Positions 1-11,350 of a stretch of 64,000 nucleotides of DNA are shown here, piece after piece; position 1 is the first letter of the stretch; the number at the start of each line of letters is the position of its first letter. The stretch comes from Sipunculus nudus (Eukaryota > Annelida > Sipuncula > Golfingiida > Sipunculidae): assembly GCA_026874595.1 (NCBI GenBank), contig CM049306.1, forward strand, positions 85,652,142-85,716,141. The letters run 5' to 3'. The notes beneath the pieces are model-generated. The model was not told the DNA's origin, made no database searches, and saw only the letters and a list, made by a program, of their open reading frames with translations. The position numbers were made by a program, and so were the translations under genes.

Positions 1-261
1 ACTACGCAAATATCACTATCTTTATTATGACATTTATGACATAATACATCTTTTATCTACGATCTGTAGTCGTATCAACATCCTTCTACGTCCGCCATGA
101 TCAACTGTACGGTGTTGCATAAAATATCATACCCTTTATTTTTTTAATACCTCATCAGGAAACCCCCACCTTTTGGCATAACTCACACCTTCAGAATTTC
201 GCATAACTCTAAGTTGGATTTATCACATCTCGATACGATGTTTTTAGATTATTCTAGGACT

Positions 262-470
262 CACAGGGTGGGTTTGGGGGGTCTCCCCCAATTATTACTC
301 ATGTTGATTGTCATATCCTGGGGGGGGGGGGGGGTCTCCCCCCAATATTTACCCATATATATCTAATTACTCTTCATGTTTATATATTTACTCATGTTGA
401 TTTTCATATCCTGGGGGGGGGGGGGGGGGGTTTAGGGGGTCTCCCCCAATATTTACTCATATTCATTCTA
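262..470. repeat. About 93-bp tandem repeat with long G runs
   Basis: Two units starting at 297 and 390 share ACTCATGTTGATT.TCATATCCTGG, then a G homopolymer (15 G at 320-334; 18 G at 413-430), then GTCTCCCCCAATATTTAC. A partial third unit (GGTTTGGGGGGTCTCCCCC) precedes them at 262-296. The G runs followed by CCCCC can form hairpins or quadruplexes and are probably length-variable or mis-assembled. Confidence 0.65.
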
Positions 471-679
471 ATTACCCAAGTAAACAATCATTCATCTTTA
501 CCTTTTACTATCCTGATTCATTTTTCAACTAGTTTCACCAAGTGATCGATTTGGTGTTCGTACGAAGTTAATTCACTGATCACATGATCATGACTCCTGG
601 TGAAGTAGTACCCCACAGTGTACTACGTGATCACATTTTTTAATCCAGGTTTAAATACCCCCGTTTTCCCTGGTTCTGC

Positions 680-845
680 AACGAGTTCTGTGTGGCATAG
701 TGGTTATGCAATGGGACTTGTATGCCGCCGGTCAGTGGTTCGAGACCCGAGCCAGCACGCTGTCTTTGCATCTCATGTCAAATGTACTAATAATTCATGT
801 CTTTCATCTGTTCCAGGTACTTCAGCGAAGTTCAAGATGTCACAT
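680..845 (+). repeat. tRNA-headed SINE fragment
   Basis: An A-box-like TGGCATAGTGGTTATGC and an exact B box GGTTCGAGACC (737-747) are spaced as in a pol III promoter. The flanking bases do not pair as an acceptor stem, so this is a tRNA-derived SINE head, not a functional tRNA gene. Confidence 0.5.
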
Positions 846-1289
846 TAACAAATATCACGAGTCAAACAGGACACAGTATACAGTTGTTATATATGTACTG
901 AAAACCCCCAAAAAAACTATACCCCTTTTTTCTCTCTATCCCCATCAACTATATCACCCTCTTTACCTTGTTTGCTAACCAGGGGTGGGCGAGTGATTCG
1001 ACATTCGCTCCAAAACATTAATTACACATTTAACAAGTTCGGGAGGGGGCAGAGGAATGTTAGGGGTTTAAAAGGATAACCAGGACTCCAGGATCTGGAG
1101 AGTGTGCGTGACTGTGTGCGTGGGGTCAGAATGTGACTGCTTGGGAGGGCAGAGCTATAGAAACCGGGCTTCACCCTACTGCCGGTAAAACGGGTGTCGC
1201 ATAATAAATCGTTTCCTGGAAAAGGCCGATACATATAATTTTCCTCAGAATTCCCGTATTTAATTTTGCTCATAGCTGGAGTTTATTAT

Positions 1290-1372
1290 ATTAGAGGAGG
1301 AGGGGTCCGGGGAACCTGGGTTCCCCGTCTGAACGGGGGTGTGGGGGCGGAGCCCCCACCTAAAGCTTAATT
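1290..1372. repeat. G-rich dispersed repeat end
   Basis: GGAGGAGGGGTCCGGGG followed by GGTTCCCCGTCTGAACGG and GGGGGCGGAGCCCCC. The short inverted pieces make this a G/C-rich foldback of a type recurring around 10190, 12690, 16480 and 16570. Family not identified. Confidence 0.35.
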
Positions 1373-1465
1373 TTCCTGTTAAAATAGTAAATGGTTTCCC
1401 ATTTTTCGCGATAGATGCCTCTTCAATCGCAGATATAAATGAACAAAACTTGCTCCTGCTGGTAT

Positions 1466-1555
1466 CTCGTCTTCACGGCTCACTTAGTAGCGTGTAGGGC
1501 TCCTAGTCCAGGCATCGTAGGTTCGATTCCCGATTCAGGCGACTTCTGATGCTTA
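1466..1555 (+). repeat. tRNA-headed SINE fragment
   Basis: A-box-like CGGCTCACTTAGTAGCGT (about 1475-1492) and a perfect B box GGTTCGATTCC (1520-1530). No acceptor stem pairing is visible. No clear body or A-rich tail was seen. Confidence 0.5.
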
Positions 1556-1907
1556 GTAGTTGTTTATGTTAGAAGAGTTGAGTGTAGGGACATCTACAGG
1601 GAAAAGTAGGAGATAAAATAGGGAATGAGAGGTGACAATTTTATTTATATGTTCCTCAATACAAGCGAAGCCCGCGTTCTATAGTGGCTCCCTTGGGAAT
1701 CTTCCCCACACATATTATGACATATACACGGTGATCTTATTAATGTGTTCTGTTAAGTAAGTGATATGTGTGGCAACATTAGCTGATCACATTAATACCG
1801 GTATGAATTCAGATGTAACTACATCTTAGCGTGATCTCCACGTTCACATTGTTTACAGAGGATACTGTTGATCAACATGAAGTTGACGTTTCATTCCAAC
1901 AACTTAC

Positions 1908-2060
1908 CAACTGTGCTATCCTGTATTTTCTCACTTCCCAGTTGAACATAACATTCCAAATGTTGTAGGTTGCAACAGTGATGGGTTTTGGTTTGGAGGT
2001 AGCATGTCTAAACCGTTGCAGCAACAAAATGATGAAAATAAATGAAGATAATTTAGACAT
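1908..2060 (-). CDS. EEP (endonuclease/exonuclease/phosphatase) family protein, first coding exon, partial
   Basis: Fifty-one codons are open from an ATG at 2060 (A at -3) to a consensus donor (TTG|GTAAGT, intron starting at 1907), phase 0. Residues about 5-14 are a hydrophobic stretch (LSSFIFIILLLQ) followed by basic residues, as in a signal peptide, so the product is probably secreted or lumenal. After it comes ITVATYNIWNVMFNWEVRKY; the (V)ATYNIWN strand with its metal-ligand-region Asn is the N-terminal hallmark of the DNase I-like/EEP superfamily. That family hydrolyses phosphodiester or phosphomonoester bonds, so the substrate cannot be predicted from this exon. The remaining exons (Glu, Asp/His catalytic motifs) should lie to the left; I saw none in 1-1907, so they are probably outside the window. 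A foldback element lies just upstream of the ATG. Family assignment is from motif recognition only. Confidence 0.7.
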
Positions 2061-2085
2061 GTTCAACTCGTTGCGTAGGGAAGGA

Positions 2086-2171
2086 ATTCACTACGCTTCG
2101 GCCTTTTAAAAACAGTTCGGCTCAGACTAAACTTATCCGAACTGATTTCAAAAGGCCGAAGCGTAGTGAAT
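2086..2171. mobile_element. Foldback MITE-like hairpin with about 35-bp arms
   Basis: The left arm (2086-2120, starting ATTCACTACGCTTCGGCC) and right arm (2137-2171, ending GGCCGAAGCGTAGTGAAT) are inverted copies with two or three mismatches, leaving a short unpaired centre. The flanks carry near-identical words (GTAGGGAAGG on the left, GTAGGGGAAG on the right), which look like an 8-10 bp target duplication. It therefore resembles a tiny non-autonomous DNA transposon. It lies 26 bp upstream of the EEP-family ATG, inside its 5' UTR or core promoter. Confidence 0.7.
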
Positions 2172-4153
2172 GTAGGGGAAGAACTCAAAATTCACTGGGC
2201 TCGGGTTTTCGCAGCCCATCCCGTTGGCCTCAAATTTTACGGAAATTCGGCACCAGGGTTAAAATATGACTTCAAAAATGACGAATGGCGCAAACAAAAT
2301 GCAACTTGCGACATTTTTTTACCCTTGATGGTCACTTGAAATTATAAATCACTGCATTTTCATTTGACAGCATTATAATTCGTAGTGTGCTCACCAGATA
2401 GCGCTGTTGATGTTACGTGAAGCTGTTTCTCACAAAATTTTGTGTTTTTTTTTTTAAATAATAGAATGTCTTGTTTATTTCCTTGAACAAATATATCGCA
2501 GCCCAGGACCTCAAATAAATTTCAAGTCGGCACCACGGTTATAATATGGGTTGTAAATCGACAAAAGGTGCCCATAAAATACATAGATATTTAATATTTT
2601 TCGAAATAATTGAAAGTCTTGTTTAAATCATTGAACCATCCACTATAAAGTGATTTTAACATTTATAAAGTAGATGAATTAAGACAGTCATATATTTTAT
2701 TTCTAAACTGTTTCTTTCTCTTTCATTTATTGTCTTCAAAATCAGCGAGGGATTGACAATGAAAAACTCAAAAGTAAATCACCCATGGTGATTTACATCA
2801 TTTTTGCTCGAAACAAAAATCTGTAAAACTATATAATACATCATCAGTCTGGGAGTTTGTAAGATACTTTGATCCTTACACACAAACTTGCATTTCTTTG
2901 CAGGGTGTATTTTAATTAAGGAAATGTTAAATTAGAACTGCACAAAATTGTTATTAAGCGTATCCCTTCAGGCCGACTTTGTTGAAATTACGGTGAATAT
3001 GAGGTTATTTTTTACCTTAAATCAAATATTAGTATTATTTTATTGATATTGGGGTCTGTATTAGGTAAACATGGTATTCGGATTAAGTAACATTAAGTGA
3101 TGTAAAGTGTGAATTCGCTTGTGCAGTACCTTATAATTCTGGATGTATACAGTTCTATACTTTAAAGTTTTGTTTTCGTCACATACTGAAAAGTCTTTTT
3201 GTTATGCCCACCAGTAAATTGAATGTTATCGGTCACTCATGTCAAGATTATACACAATATAATTGGTTCTGGTATGAGGTTGCAACCATTCAGTTACGTT
3301 TCTATAATAATGATTAACATTTTGTCATATTTTCATTCATAATTAATTTAGAATATTCATATGATCTGAATTAGCTATGTACCAACTCCAGATAACCAAA
3401 AAGTGATTTAACCTTATAATTCCAAGACCCCTGACTCGACTTGTAAACCCTTGTCCCTTGGCCTTATATTTTTTTTTAAAGGATAGTACCATGGCCTGTT
3501 TGTGGCACTGTCCATTGAATGAGAAAAAAGGGTATCCAGATGGCAAAATGGTATGTTATTATTAAGGCTTCTAGATTTAAGGTTTTATATGCACGGGGTT
3601 AGGGATAATCCAGGAGTCATAACCTGTCGATATGACAATAGAGCGAATCTCTGATTTTCTTTAACGAGATTTCTCCATGTTGCCACTATTTTTGGAGGCA
3701 CCGGCCGGATACGCCTAAACCACTATATAGACTACGTCCTGTACCCTTTCGTTTCTTTAAAGTTAGGTTATTAGCCTAATTTATTCTCACGGTCAGCGCT
3801 TTACTACAAATTTGTGGAGTTCTAAAATGTCCTCAATCTATATACCCTGCTTTCAGGATGATACGTCAAACTGTATGTTTCCCACTTAAAACTTACAAAA
3901 AAGGATCACCTGCACGGTAAAATGTCCATGTTTCTTTGCTATGACGTACATGGACATAAGTACTCAGTGCGGAAAACATTATGTAATTGATTGGTGGTAT
4001 TTGTGCGTTGTGTTTTATTACATGTGTTTTATTACAAACAATTCCGCGAAACGATGACCCTTCGTTTCTTGCTGAAATGTATAGGTTGTTTATAAAACAA
4101 AGTCTTGCAATTATCATAAGAAGCCTTAAGTTAAGCTAATGTTCCGAGTGCTG
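2172..4153. other. AT-rich stretch without a recognised gene
   Basis: Only short frames occur here. This is the upstream side of the minus-strand EEP exon, so distal promoter elements of that gene may be present, but none could be picked out. Confidence 0.4.
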
Positions 4154-4175
4154 CCCCCCCCCCCCCCCCCCCCCC
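4154..4175. repeat. C homopolymer (22 C)
   Basis: Uninterrupted run of C followed by GCCCT. Similar C runs occur at 6153-6165, 15393-15408 and about 20770-20782. Length is likely unreliable. Confidence 0.9.
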
Positions 4176-5194
4176 GCCCTATGTTTTTATTTGGTGAAGT
4201 GAAAACCGGCTGATATAAATAAAGACGGTCAATATAAATTCGAAGTCACGGCAATTTTGATTACTGTGATTTAATGAAATTCTATAAAGATTATCAAGTG
4301 GGAAAAAATACAAATATAAAGTACTTCATTTCCGCCAGGTGGCGCGGTTGAAAATTGGCTTTTATGACAGTTCACGTCATTCTGTCCTCAAAGATATTGT
4401 GGGTGCCCTGTCGAAGATGATTAAGCCTGGTTGCTAAACTTTCTGTTACAGACAAACTTTTAATTTAACATTTTTAGAATGTTTTGGACAAGTATCATAG
4501 GATATGAGATCATAACTATTTTTAGTGACCTCAGATATTTGACTTAGGTGGATGTATCGTTCTCCCACGCTTTGTTATTTGAAACGTGAAATACCGAACA
4601 CTTCATTCAGGTCCTCTAAACATTCCTTAATATACCAGTATTCAATGTCTCATGAATAATTTGTTAAGTGGTACCAAATTATATAATTTAAAGAATGATA
4701 AATAAAAAAATATTTTTTTTAACAAAATTTTCCCCGCAATGATAGTCTTGTTTACGAGTTTAGATAAAAGTGTACTTATGACACATAGGTCTCACGTTAA
4801 ATATACGTGCATGGTGTTGAACGTGTGGGCCGTTGTTTGGCGGTGTACTAAATTCATGTCATCACCAGTGTGTTCTCGCCGCTCTACCCCGCTTTGTTTG
4901 CGACGTAAACAACTGGTTAATGCAGTATACCTCAGGCTCGTGGTTTATCATACGGGTAATGAGTACCTACGTGACACCCGTGATTGTAACTTATTTAAAG
5001 GCCTTCCAGCAAAAGTTAAAGTTTATAAAAAGATATGTGTTTTATTTGTTAAGATCTCATGCTCGTGCGATACTTTCTTTCAAGAGAGTACTGGGTGAGA
5101 AGAAGTGGTTTTACTCGTTAAACAGTAAACCTGAAACTTACGGCGAGTTTGGCTGTAGTCTCCAATTATTAGACATGTATATATACTGTGGTTG
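4176..5194. other. Noncoding stretch with chance frames
   Basis: Two overlapping plus-strand frames (4739-5098 and 4833-5252) are the longest. They have no domain, no biased composition and one runs into the repeat at 5195, so I do not call them genes. Confidence 0.4.
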
Positions 5195-5290
5195 GCTTGC
5201 TATTCGCGGTGGTTTTATATTCGCGATATTCGCGGTAGGAGAACAACCGTGAAATTAAAACCACGCAAATATTAAACGTTGCTGTCATAG
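5195..5290. repeat. 'TTCGCGGTGGTTTTATATTCGCG' type dispersed repeat
   Basis: GCTATTCGCGGTGG, TATTCGCGATATTCGCGG and then AAATTAAAACCACGCAAATA form a partial palindrome with repeated TTCGCG words. This pattern is familiar from bivalve genomes as an abundant short interspersed repeat; that recognition is from memory. Confidence 0.45.
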
Positions 5291-5745
5291 GAAAATAGTC
5301 TCTATAGTTGCCATTACGTCCCCGCAGTGACGGTCATTATTGTTTCAGTAAAACATGAGCATCGTTTTGTAAACATCACCAGCTCATTCCAAGTAAAAAT
5401 ACCCTAATCAGAGGCAGCTTGATTAAAATAACTGAGGCCAGTTTTCCTGTAAAAACTAACATGGTTTCTTGTCCAAAGCATTATTTATCACACCTGCACC
5501 GAAAGGTATACGGGGTCGTGGTGTCAGGCCACTCTTGCTATCCTATTAAAAATTGTCTAGAATAAAGGATTTTCGGAGTTCAGGAATATTGTAACGGTGC
5601 CATATTAATATATCTATACCCTCTGAAGTCTTCTGCATATCTTATAAATTCATATCTCAGAAAGGGATGAGAAATTCATATATGGTATGGTTTGATTATT
5701 TGATTCTGGTCTGTGTGCATGTGTGTGTAAGAAAGAGAGTGAGAG

Positions 5746-5800
5746 ACAGACAGACAGACACATAATATATGTATATATATATATGTATATATAAAAATAT

Positions 5801-5852
<52 letters not shown>
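5746..5852. repeat. Compound microsatellite (GACA)n, (TA)n
   Basis: A short GACA array (about 5746-5761) leads into interrupted and then pure TA repeats up to 5852. The long minus-strand frame through it is only Ile-Tyr repeat. Confidence 0.9.
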
Positions 5853-5856
<4 letters not shown>

Positions 5857-6509
5857 TATGCAGATCAGTGCGATGATATGTAGGTCATTCAACTGTTGCA
5901 TCTATTGTCTTTGTTTTTATTTCTCGGCAGATAATTTATGTATACGTTCTATGCAGGGGCCCTATAGCCGGTGTATGTATAATAAATAAGAGACAGTCTG
6001 CATAAAGAGACCGGCGGTGACAGGGTACTCGGGGGAAAAAATGCCAGGAGACGGCATGCTAGCCTTGTTTTTACAAGTCAGAAAAAAGGGCATGCAGTTC
6101 TAGGGTCAGAATTCAGCAGTCAGAATTGTTTATTTCCGACAATTGGGGCACACCCCCCCCCCCCCGAATGCAGCATATAGGCATACCAATGTACATAAAG
6201 ACAAACACTAAATGCAACAGTTAAACTAGACAACAGTTAAAACTTATATTTACGTACACATAAAGACATATTAATGTTGACTTTTTATCGTTTTTGTGTA
6301 ACGTTGGCTCGAGAGTGCATGATAGGCCTATTATTAAATTGTCTAAACAGAAACTGTTAAAAAAAAAGTAGTCTTGTTAATTTAAATAAATGTTAAGGTG
6401 AAAATTAAATAGTCATTACACTGTGTTCTTTCACAGAATCATTTTGGGATTTACTTAGGAAATCATAAGATGTTTAACTTCAGGAGTACCCGTCTGAACA
6501 CTCTTCCTC

Positions 6510-6556
6510 CCTAACCCTAATCCTTAACCCTAATCCTTAACCTTAACCCTAACCCT
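6510..6556. repeat. Degenerate interstitial telomere-like repeat (CCCTAA)n
   Basis: About eight tandem CCCTAA, CCTTAA and CCTAAT words in a row, equal to TTAGGG on the other strand, the usual metazoan telomere unit. It is followed 40 bp on by a (CT)n tract. Confidence 0.7.
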
Positions 6557-6592
6557 GGCCCAAACCCTCTACAACTGTAAAGATAGATAACA

Positions 6593-6594
<2 letters not shown>

Positions 6595-6663
<69 letters not shown>
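6595..6663. repeat. (CT)n microsatellite
   Basis: Nearly pure CT dinucleotide over about 69 bp with one CCT interruption, followed by short TATG repeats. Confidence 0.95.
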
Positions 6664-6664
<1 letters not shown>

Positions 6665-6774
6665 TATATGTATATATGTATATAAATTTACATTCGGGTA
6701 AGCCAATAAAGCGCGGAAACTCCAAAGCAAGCAATATTACATTAATAGTCTGAAACATTTAAAGTGCCAGCGGC

Positions 6775-7340
6775 CAGTCAGCCAGCAGCACGCGGGTATA
6801 TTGTCATTACATCGTACGGGTATGAGCGCTCAGCTCGGTACGTACGGTATATCAGTGTTGAAGCGTGCCGGGGCCACGGAGCGTAGCGTTGTACACACAC
6901 ACCAAAACAACTCTCTTTGAGGCTGACAACTGGAGCAAGGCTCAAATTGACTGGTAGGAAACCGCATAAATAACCTGATGTTGCCGTCAATTCTCCCACA
7001 ACCAATTAGGTCCGTGCCGGTATGCTCGAGTCATTCTATCAGGAACCGAGCGAGCGACCCGGAGTTTGACGACGACCCTTGTGGACATATGTTAAACAAC
7101 ACCAAGTGATGTTGTGACTGGGAATAATTTTCAGTGTGTAGTTTACAGTGCTATTCACCTCTAAACAGTCCGGATACAATGATTTACAACTCTCATACAT
7201 ACAACTGCCAAAACTGGATGATTGATCATAGAAATCATCACTAGTTTCATGGTTGTCATTTAAACCAGGAAACTGAAAAAATTTTGTAGAGGTCGTCGGC
7301 GGCAAAATCAGGATTCTACATTTCGGATACCAAATTACAG
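6775..7340 (+). promoter_or_regulatory. Possible CpG-rich promoter and noncoding first exon ending in a consensus donor
   Basis: The segment is visibly richer in CpG than its surroundings, contains a CCAAT-like AACCAATTAG and a TATA-like GCATAAATAACC, and ends in ATTACAG|GTGAGTGAC, a near-perfect 5' splice site (exon end 7340). No plus-strand reading frame reaches the donor without a stop after its last ATG, so any exon here would be 5' UTR. A minus-strand frame of about 100 codons overlaps it (7039-7339) but has no ATG start. No downstream partner exon was found. Tentative. Confidence 0.25.
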
Positions 7341-7944
7341 GTGAGTGACTTTAAATACACCTGATATTGATACATCTGGTAATAATAACATGTATGGTGA
7401 TAACATATGGATTTAAATAATTCAATCTGGCTCTCTGTGCACAAGTCAGTGATTGAACTTAATTTGCATTTGCATATATGCTAATAAAATGCAAAGGATT
7501 TAAATATTGTGAACACTTATTAAAAGAAAGATACACTCGAGTAATTTCACATGATTTTAAATGGAACTTTTCGATAGAATGAAATCAATATTCGCCCCTT
7601 TTTTATATCTTCACAGTTCAGTCATTTATCTTTCTATACATTAAGTGATTCTATGTTCGTTATCCAGAGCAAGTTATACATTGAAGAACAGATTAACAGC
7701 AGTTGATTAAAAACACAGAGAAAAAATGTCACCGGGATATTTAGGCATGTCTTTAGTTTACATTTCTTAAACAATAAAATTACAGTCAAGAGTATCTTAA
7801 AAGAAAAATTTTCCTGATGTTTGATCTTATAAGACCGGTCCATAATCATAGTCTAGACTAATATAATCGGCGCGGAAAATATTTTGAACAATTTCATGTA
7901 AACATACTTAAGTTGCCCGTTCATATTAATATTCAAAGGTAATA

Positions 7945-8345
7945 TTGGTTGTGAAAATTTCTCATAAAGCCTTCCTGAAGGATGTATGAACATGTTTTTA
8001 AACAACATGTTTTTTAACACACTGCAACAATGTAGACAAACAGGAAAAACATGTAACCTAATGGGGTAGGTTGTATATATGCGGAGGTAGAAAGGTAACT
8101 TGTTGCAAAACGCCATTTGTAAAGCTCCGGGTTATCTGACTTGCTGCCAGACGCCCTTGTTGAATTTATATTTGATTATTTTGGCGGGCTTCCACATATT
8201 ATAAACAGGTTGATATAAACAAAACAAGCAGCCTGTGTCCGGTAATATCAACGTTTTCCGGCCTACTTTTTTTATAAAGCTCCAAGGGATTACCTTAAGT
8301 TTACAAAGGTCAGATAGGTGACTCGGCTTCTTTAAAGCGTGAATG
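7945..8345 (+). repeat. 400-bp dispersed repeat family, copy A
   Basis: Shares long colinear similarity with 50876-51262 and 62226-62645: GGATGTATGAAC, TTTATCAACAACATG-like block, AAAACGCCATTTG.AAAGCTC, GACTTGCTGCCAGACGCCC, TTGATATAAACAAAACAAGC and AAAGGTCAGATAGGTGA. All three copies are in the same orientation. No tRNA boxes or clear TIRs are visible, so the class is unknown. Confidence 0.75.
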
Positions 8346-10180
8346 GAAAAACATCATATTATGGATCAGAGAAAAAAGTTATGAAAATGGTAAATTATTA
8401 AGTAAATTCAGTCATTTTGTTTTCATGGCATATGGGGTTGTAGCCATCAGCTAGGTATGAAAAACAGGCGTTTTATGAAAGATAATATTGACGAAAAAGA
8501 TTCAGAGTGGATAGTTATTTATTCTAATGGAATTCGGACAGGTGTACTTTGGTGCACCAAACCCACACGGGCGGGAAAAACCCGCGAACACCTGGGTTGA
8601 TGACGTAGGTAATCGATTTCAGGTGAAGCACCAGGGGGGCTGCACGCAAATCAGTCTGCTGATCATGTTTATGTTAAACGAGAAAACACGTGTCTAGATT
8701 GTTATATTGGCTGAACACATAGATAAATCCAGGTAGTCTGTTATTTATCAATTGTTAATAAGATGTTTCCGGTCTTCATACCTGCGCAGCAGGCATCAAT
8801 TTACTTCCGTATAGACACTGAGGACGGCTCATAACTCGGTAACCACATCGACAGTTTCCCTTGCTATGCTGGTAAAATATTGGTCATAATATGCTGGTAG
8901 GATATCAATAGTAAATGTCCATATAATACAGCCATATCGTACTCGATTCATTATAGATCATTGCACAAATCAGATCTCGGGAATGATTTGGTGTTTACTA
9001 GTAGCTTCAATGAATAAAATAATTGTTTTGGTGGAGTTAAAACGCCATATGTTTGTTTACTGCACCAAGAAACACAAACACAAAAAATATCAACGACTTA
9101 AACACATTGCACACATATACTACTTTAACGTTAAAAAATGTATGTGATGTATATATCAAATAAAAGATTATGTATAAATGCTTTTTATATTCCTATGATA
9201 AAGCTCCAAGGGACTTGTAGGTTTGCATCTTCCATTCGCTCATGGCTACATTTTACAGTCACTGACAAAACATGTAATAAACAACTCTTAAAACGTGGAC
9301 CACCTGTTTTCTGGTAGTGTAACTACATCTATAGGGGGTCAAGAGGAGCTTGATTAGGTTACCGGAAGCGGAAATGGTTTATATGCCATTGGCCACTTCT
9401 ATATGTCAGAGGTTTAATGGTGGTGGTACCTGAACTAGATGGATCCGGCTGACGTCAGTAGAATAGAAATATTGTTAAGTTTTATTACAGCATCGTAAAG
9501 CTGGACAGTACAGTACAGCGCTATCTACAGAAGCGTATCAACCACAAAATAAACATGATTTTCTATAATGGAGCAAAAATGGACTGAAAAAATTGACGAA
9601 AACACAAGGGGATGTAAGGTATACATAAGGGTATATATTATAGAAACATAATTATATATTTATAGGAAAAGGCAAGAAGCCAGGATATAAATGATCAAGT
9701 TATTTTGTAGTGGCTCTTCGCCCGAGACATTTCATTGCAATTGTATTGACAGCATTCCTAGAAATAGAGATTTCGCATTGTCCTAAGACGAGTGAAGATA
9801 CTCCGGTCAATTACCATTTGAATTACCTACCATTAAAAAAAATGTTCATGCATTAAATAAAAATGTACCAAATTGATAAATTGTTTCCAAAAATGTCAAC
9901 ATGGGAATTTTCCCCGCGCGGGCTATCAAGAAAATATCACTTCGCCGTAATCCATGGCATCATATGCGCACTCCTCTATATAAGCCATTCGGTCCTTCCA
10001 GTGTATTCCCACTTGAGAGAGAATTAAGGGTTGCTCACCTATAATGTTTCTTTTAACCTCAGTTATCCCTGAATTATCGTTGGTGGTGTTTGTTCAGTGA
10101 CATTTAGTAAGCTCATCAATTTGCAGTTAATATTGTTACATCTGCAGAGGTCGCCGATATTAAGAACGGTTGGTAACAAG
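8346..10180. other. Noncoding stretch; possible isolated TATA element near 9972
   Basis: No coding frame. A fragment of the 400-bp family's end (AAAGCTCCAAGGGA) recurs near 9201. CTCTATATAAGCC at about 9971-9983 looks like a TATA box, but no gene or LTR boundary could be tied to it. Confidence 0.4.
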
Positions 10181-10187
10181 CAGAGGC

Positions 10188-10370
10188 GGATATAGAGAGG
10201 GAGCCCAGGGGGTGTGAACCCCAATCCCCTTTATCAGCCGATCCAACATTTTTAGCTCAGCTGACTTTCAGTCATGCTGGGCTATAGCGATGGGTCTTTG
10301 TCCGTCGTCCTTCCGTCTGTTCGTCCGGCCCGCCGGCCGTCCGGCCGTCCGTCCGTCCGTTAGCAGGGCA
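10188..10370 (+). repeat. Dispersed repeat with AGCTCA lead and GTCCGTCCGTC array
   Basis: TTTTAGCTCAGCTGAC, GGGCTATAGCGATGG, then GTCCGTCGTCC and a CCGTCCGTCCGTCC run. A second member of the family begins at about 40183 (TTTAGCTCACATGCATG, then TCCGCCGTCTGTCC). This pattern is widespread in bivalve genomes from memory. Confidence 0.5.
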
Positions 10371-10479
10371 CAAATCGTAACCGTAGGGGCTAGGGCCATG
10401 AACTCTATGCAGTCTTAAAGATCTCCTTGCAAACCTGAAATTAGGTCACTGCGACCTATATTCTCGAAATTATGTTCTT

Positions 10480-11350
10480 TTAGCCAAAATTTTCATCCCA
10501 AACCTTCCATCTTTCACATACAGCTCACCTACCAACATGGGAAGTGCCATAATTATTTTGAGGTCACAAGGTCAAAGGTCAAGGTCACAGTACCAACTTC
10601 TTTGAAAAGCCTGTGGATGCATTTTAAGCCAAACCTTTCATCCCAATTCTTTGATCTTTCACATATAGCTCACCTACTAAGTGGGAGAAGAATCCTATAG
10701 ATGTTGAGGTCACAAGTCATAGGTCAGGGTCACAGGATCCACTTCTTTGAAAAGGTTGTGGACACATTTCAAGCTAGACCTTTCATTCCAAACCTTTCAA
10801 CACTGATATCGCTTCTCTGCCAACAGGGGAAAAGACCTGTTGATTTTGAGGTCAAAGGTCAAGTTCACAGCACCCTCTTCTTGCGTGGAGTCATTTTCAG
10901 GCAAACTTTTCAATCTGTACTTTCCATCTGTCATATATGGCTTACCTACCAATAGGGGAAGAAGCCTATTGATGTTGAGTTCAAAGGGTCAAAGGTCAAG
11001 GTCACAATATTGTTCTAAATCCTTGTGAACATATTTCAAGTGAAACTGTTCAACCCAAATGATTGAAACTGTTCAACCCAAACCTTCAGTCTTTCACATA
11101 TGCCACATCTATGCATCACTGAATGTGATTCAAACTTCATATTTATGGGTCTTTTTGCATGAAGAAAAAACTAATTGATATGAGGTCAGCTGGTCAGGAG
11201 GTTAAAGGTTGCAGGTCTAAGTTATTCACTCATTTGTTGCCAAGTAATTACACCCGGCCAGATGTAATTGGTTAGTAGTCACCCATCATTTAGAAAGAAT
11301 CCAGTTGATATGTGGGCAAAAGGCCAAGGTCATAGGTCAGGTCAACTTAT
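10480..11350 (+). repeat. Tandem array of about 130-145 bp units each carrying AGGTCA clusters
   Basis: Six degenerate units are spaced by GAGGTCA-type clusters near 10561, 10705, 10848, 10977, 11180 and 11310, each preceded by CTTTCACATATAGCTCACCTACC-like text and a GAAGAA.CC.ATTGATGTTGAG lead. The clusters contain AGGTCAAAGGTCA (a direct repeat of the nuclear-receptor half-site with 1-bp spacing) and TCAAGGTCA extended half-sites. Whether any receptor binds is not known; the array is primarily repetitive DNA. Confidence 0.65.

Noticed and set aside
4739-5252. Two overlapping 119- and 139-codon plus-strand frames
   Set aside because: No recognisable domain, no supporting splice or poly(A) signals, and the second runs through a dispersed repeat.
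7039-7305. 88-codon minus-strand frame
   Set aside because: No ATG start, and the overlapping plus strand has the better splice donor at 7340.
9318-10140. Second solo LTR (TGTAAC ... GTTACA with an internal TATATAAG)
   Set aside because: The flanks (GGTAG and TCTGC) do not match as a target duplication and no AATAAA lies between the TATA box and the proposed end.
10330-11350. CRISPR-like array
   Set aside because: Units are degenerate, too long and lack unique spacers; this is a eukaryotic tandem repeat. No CRISPR array exists in the window.
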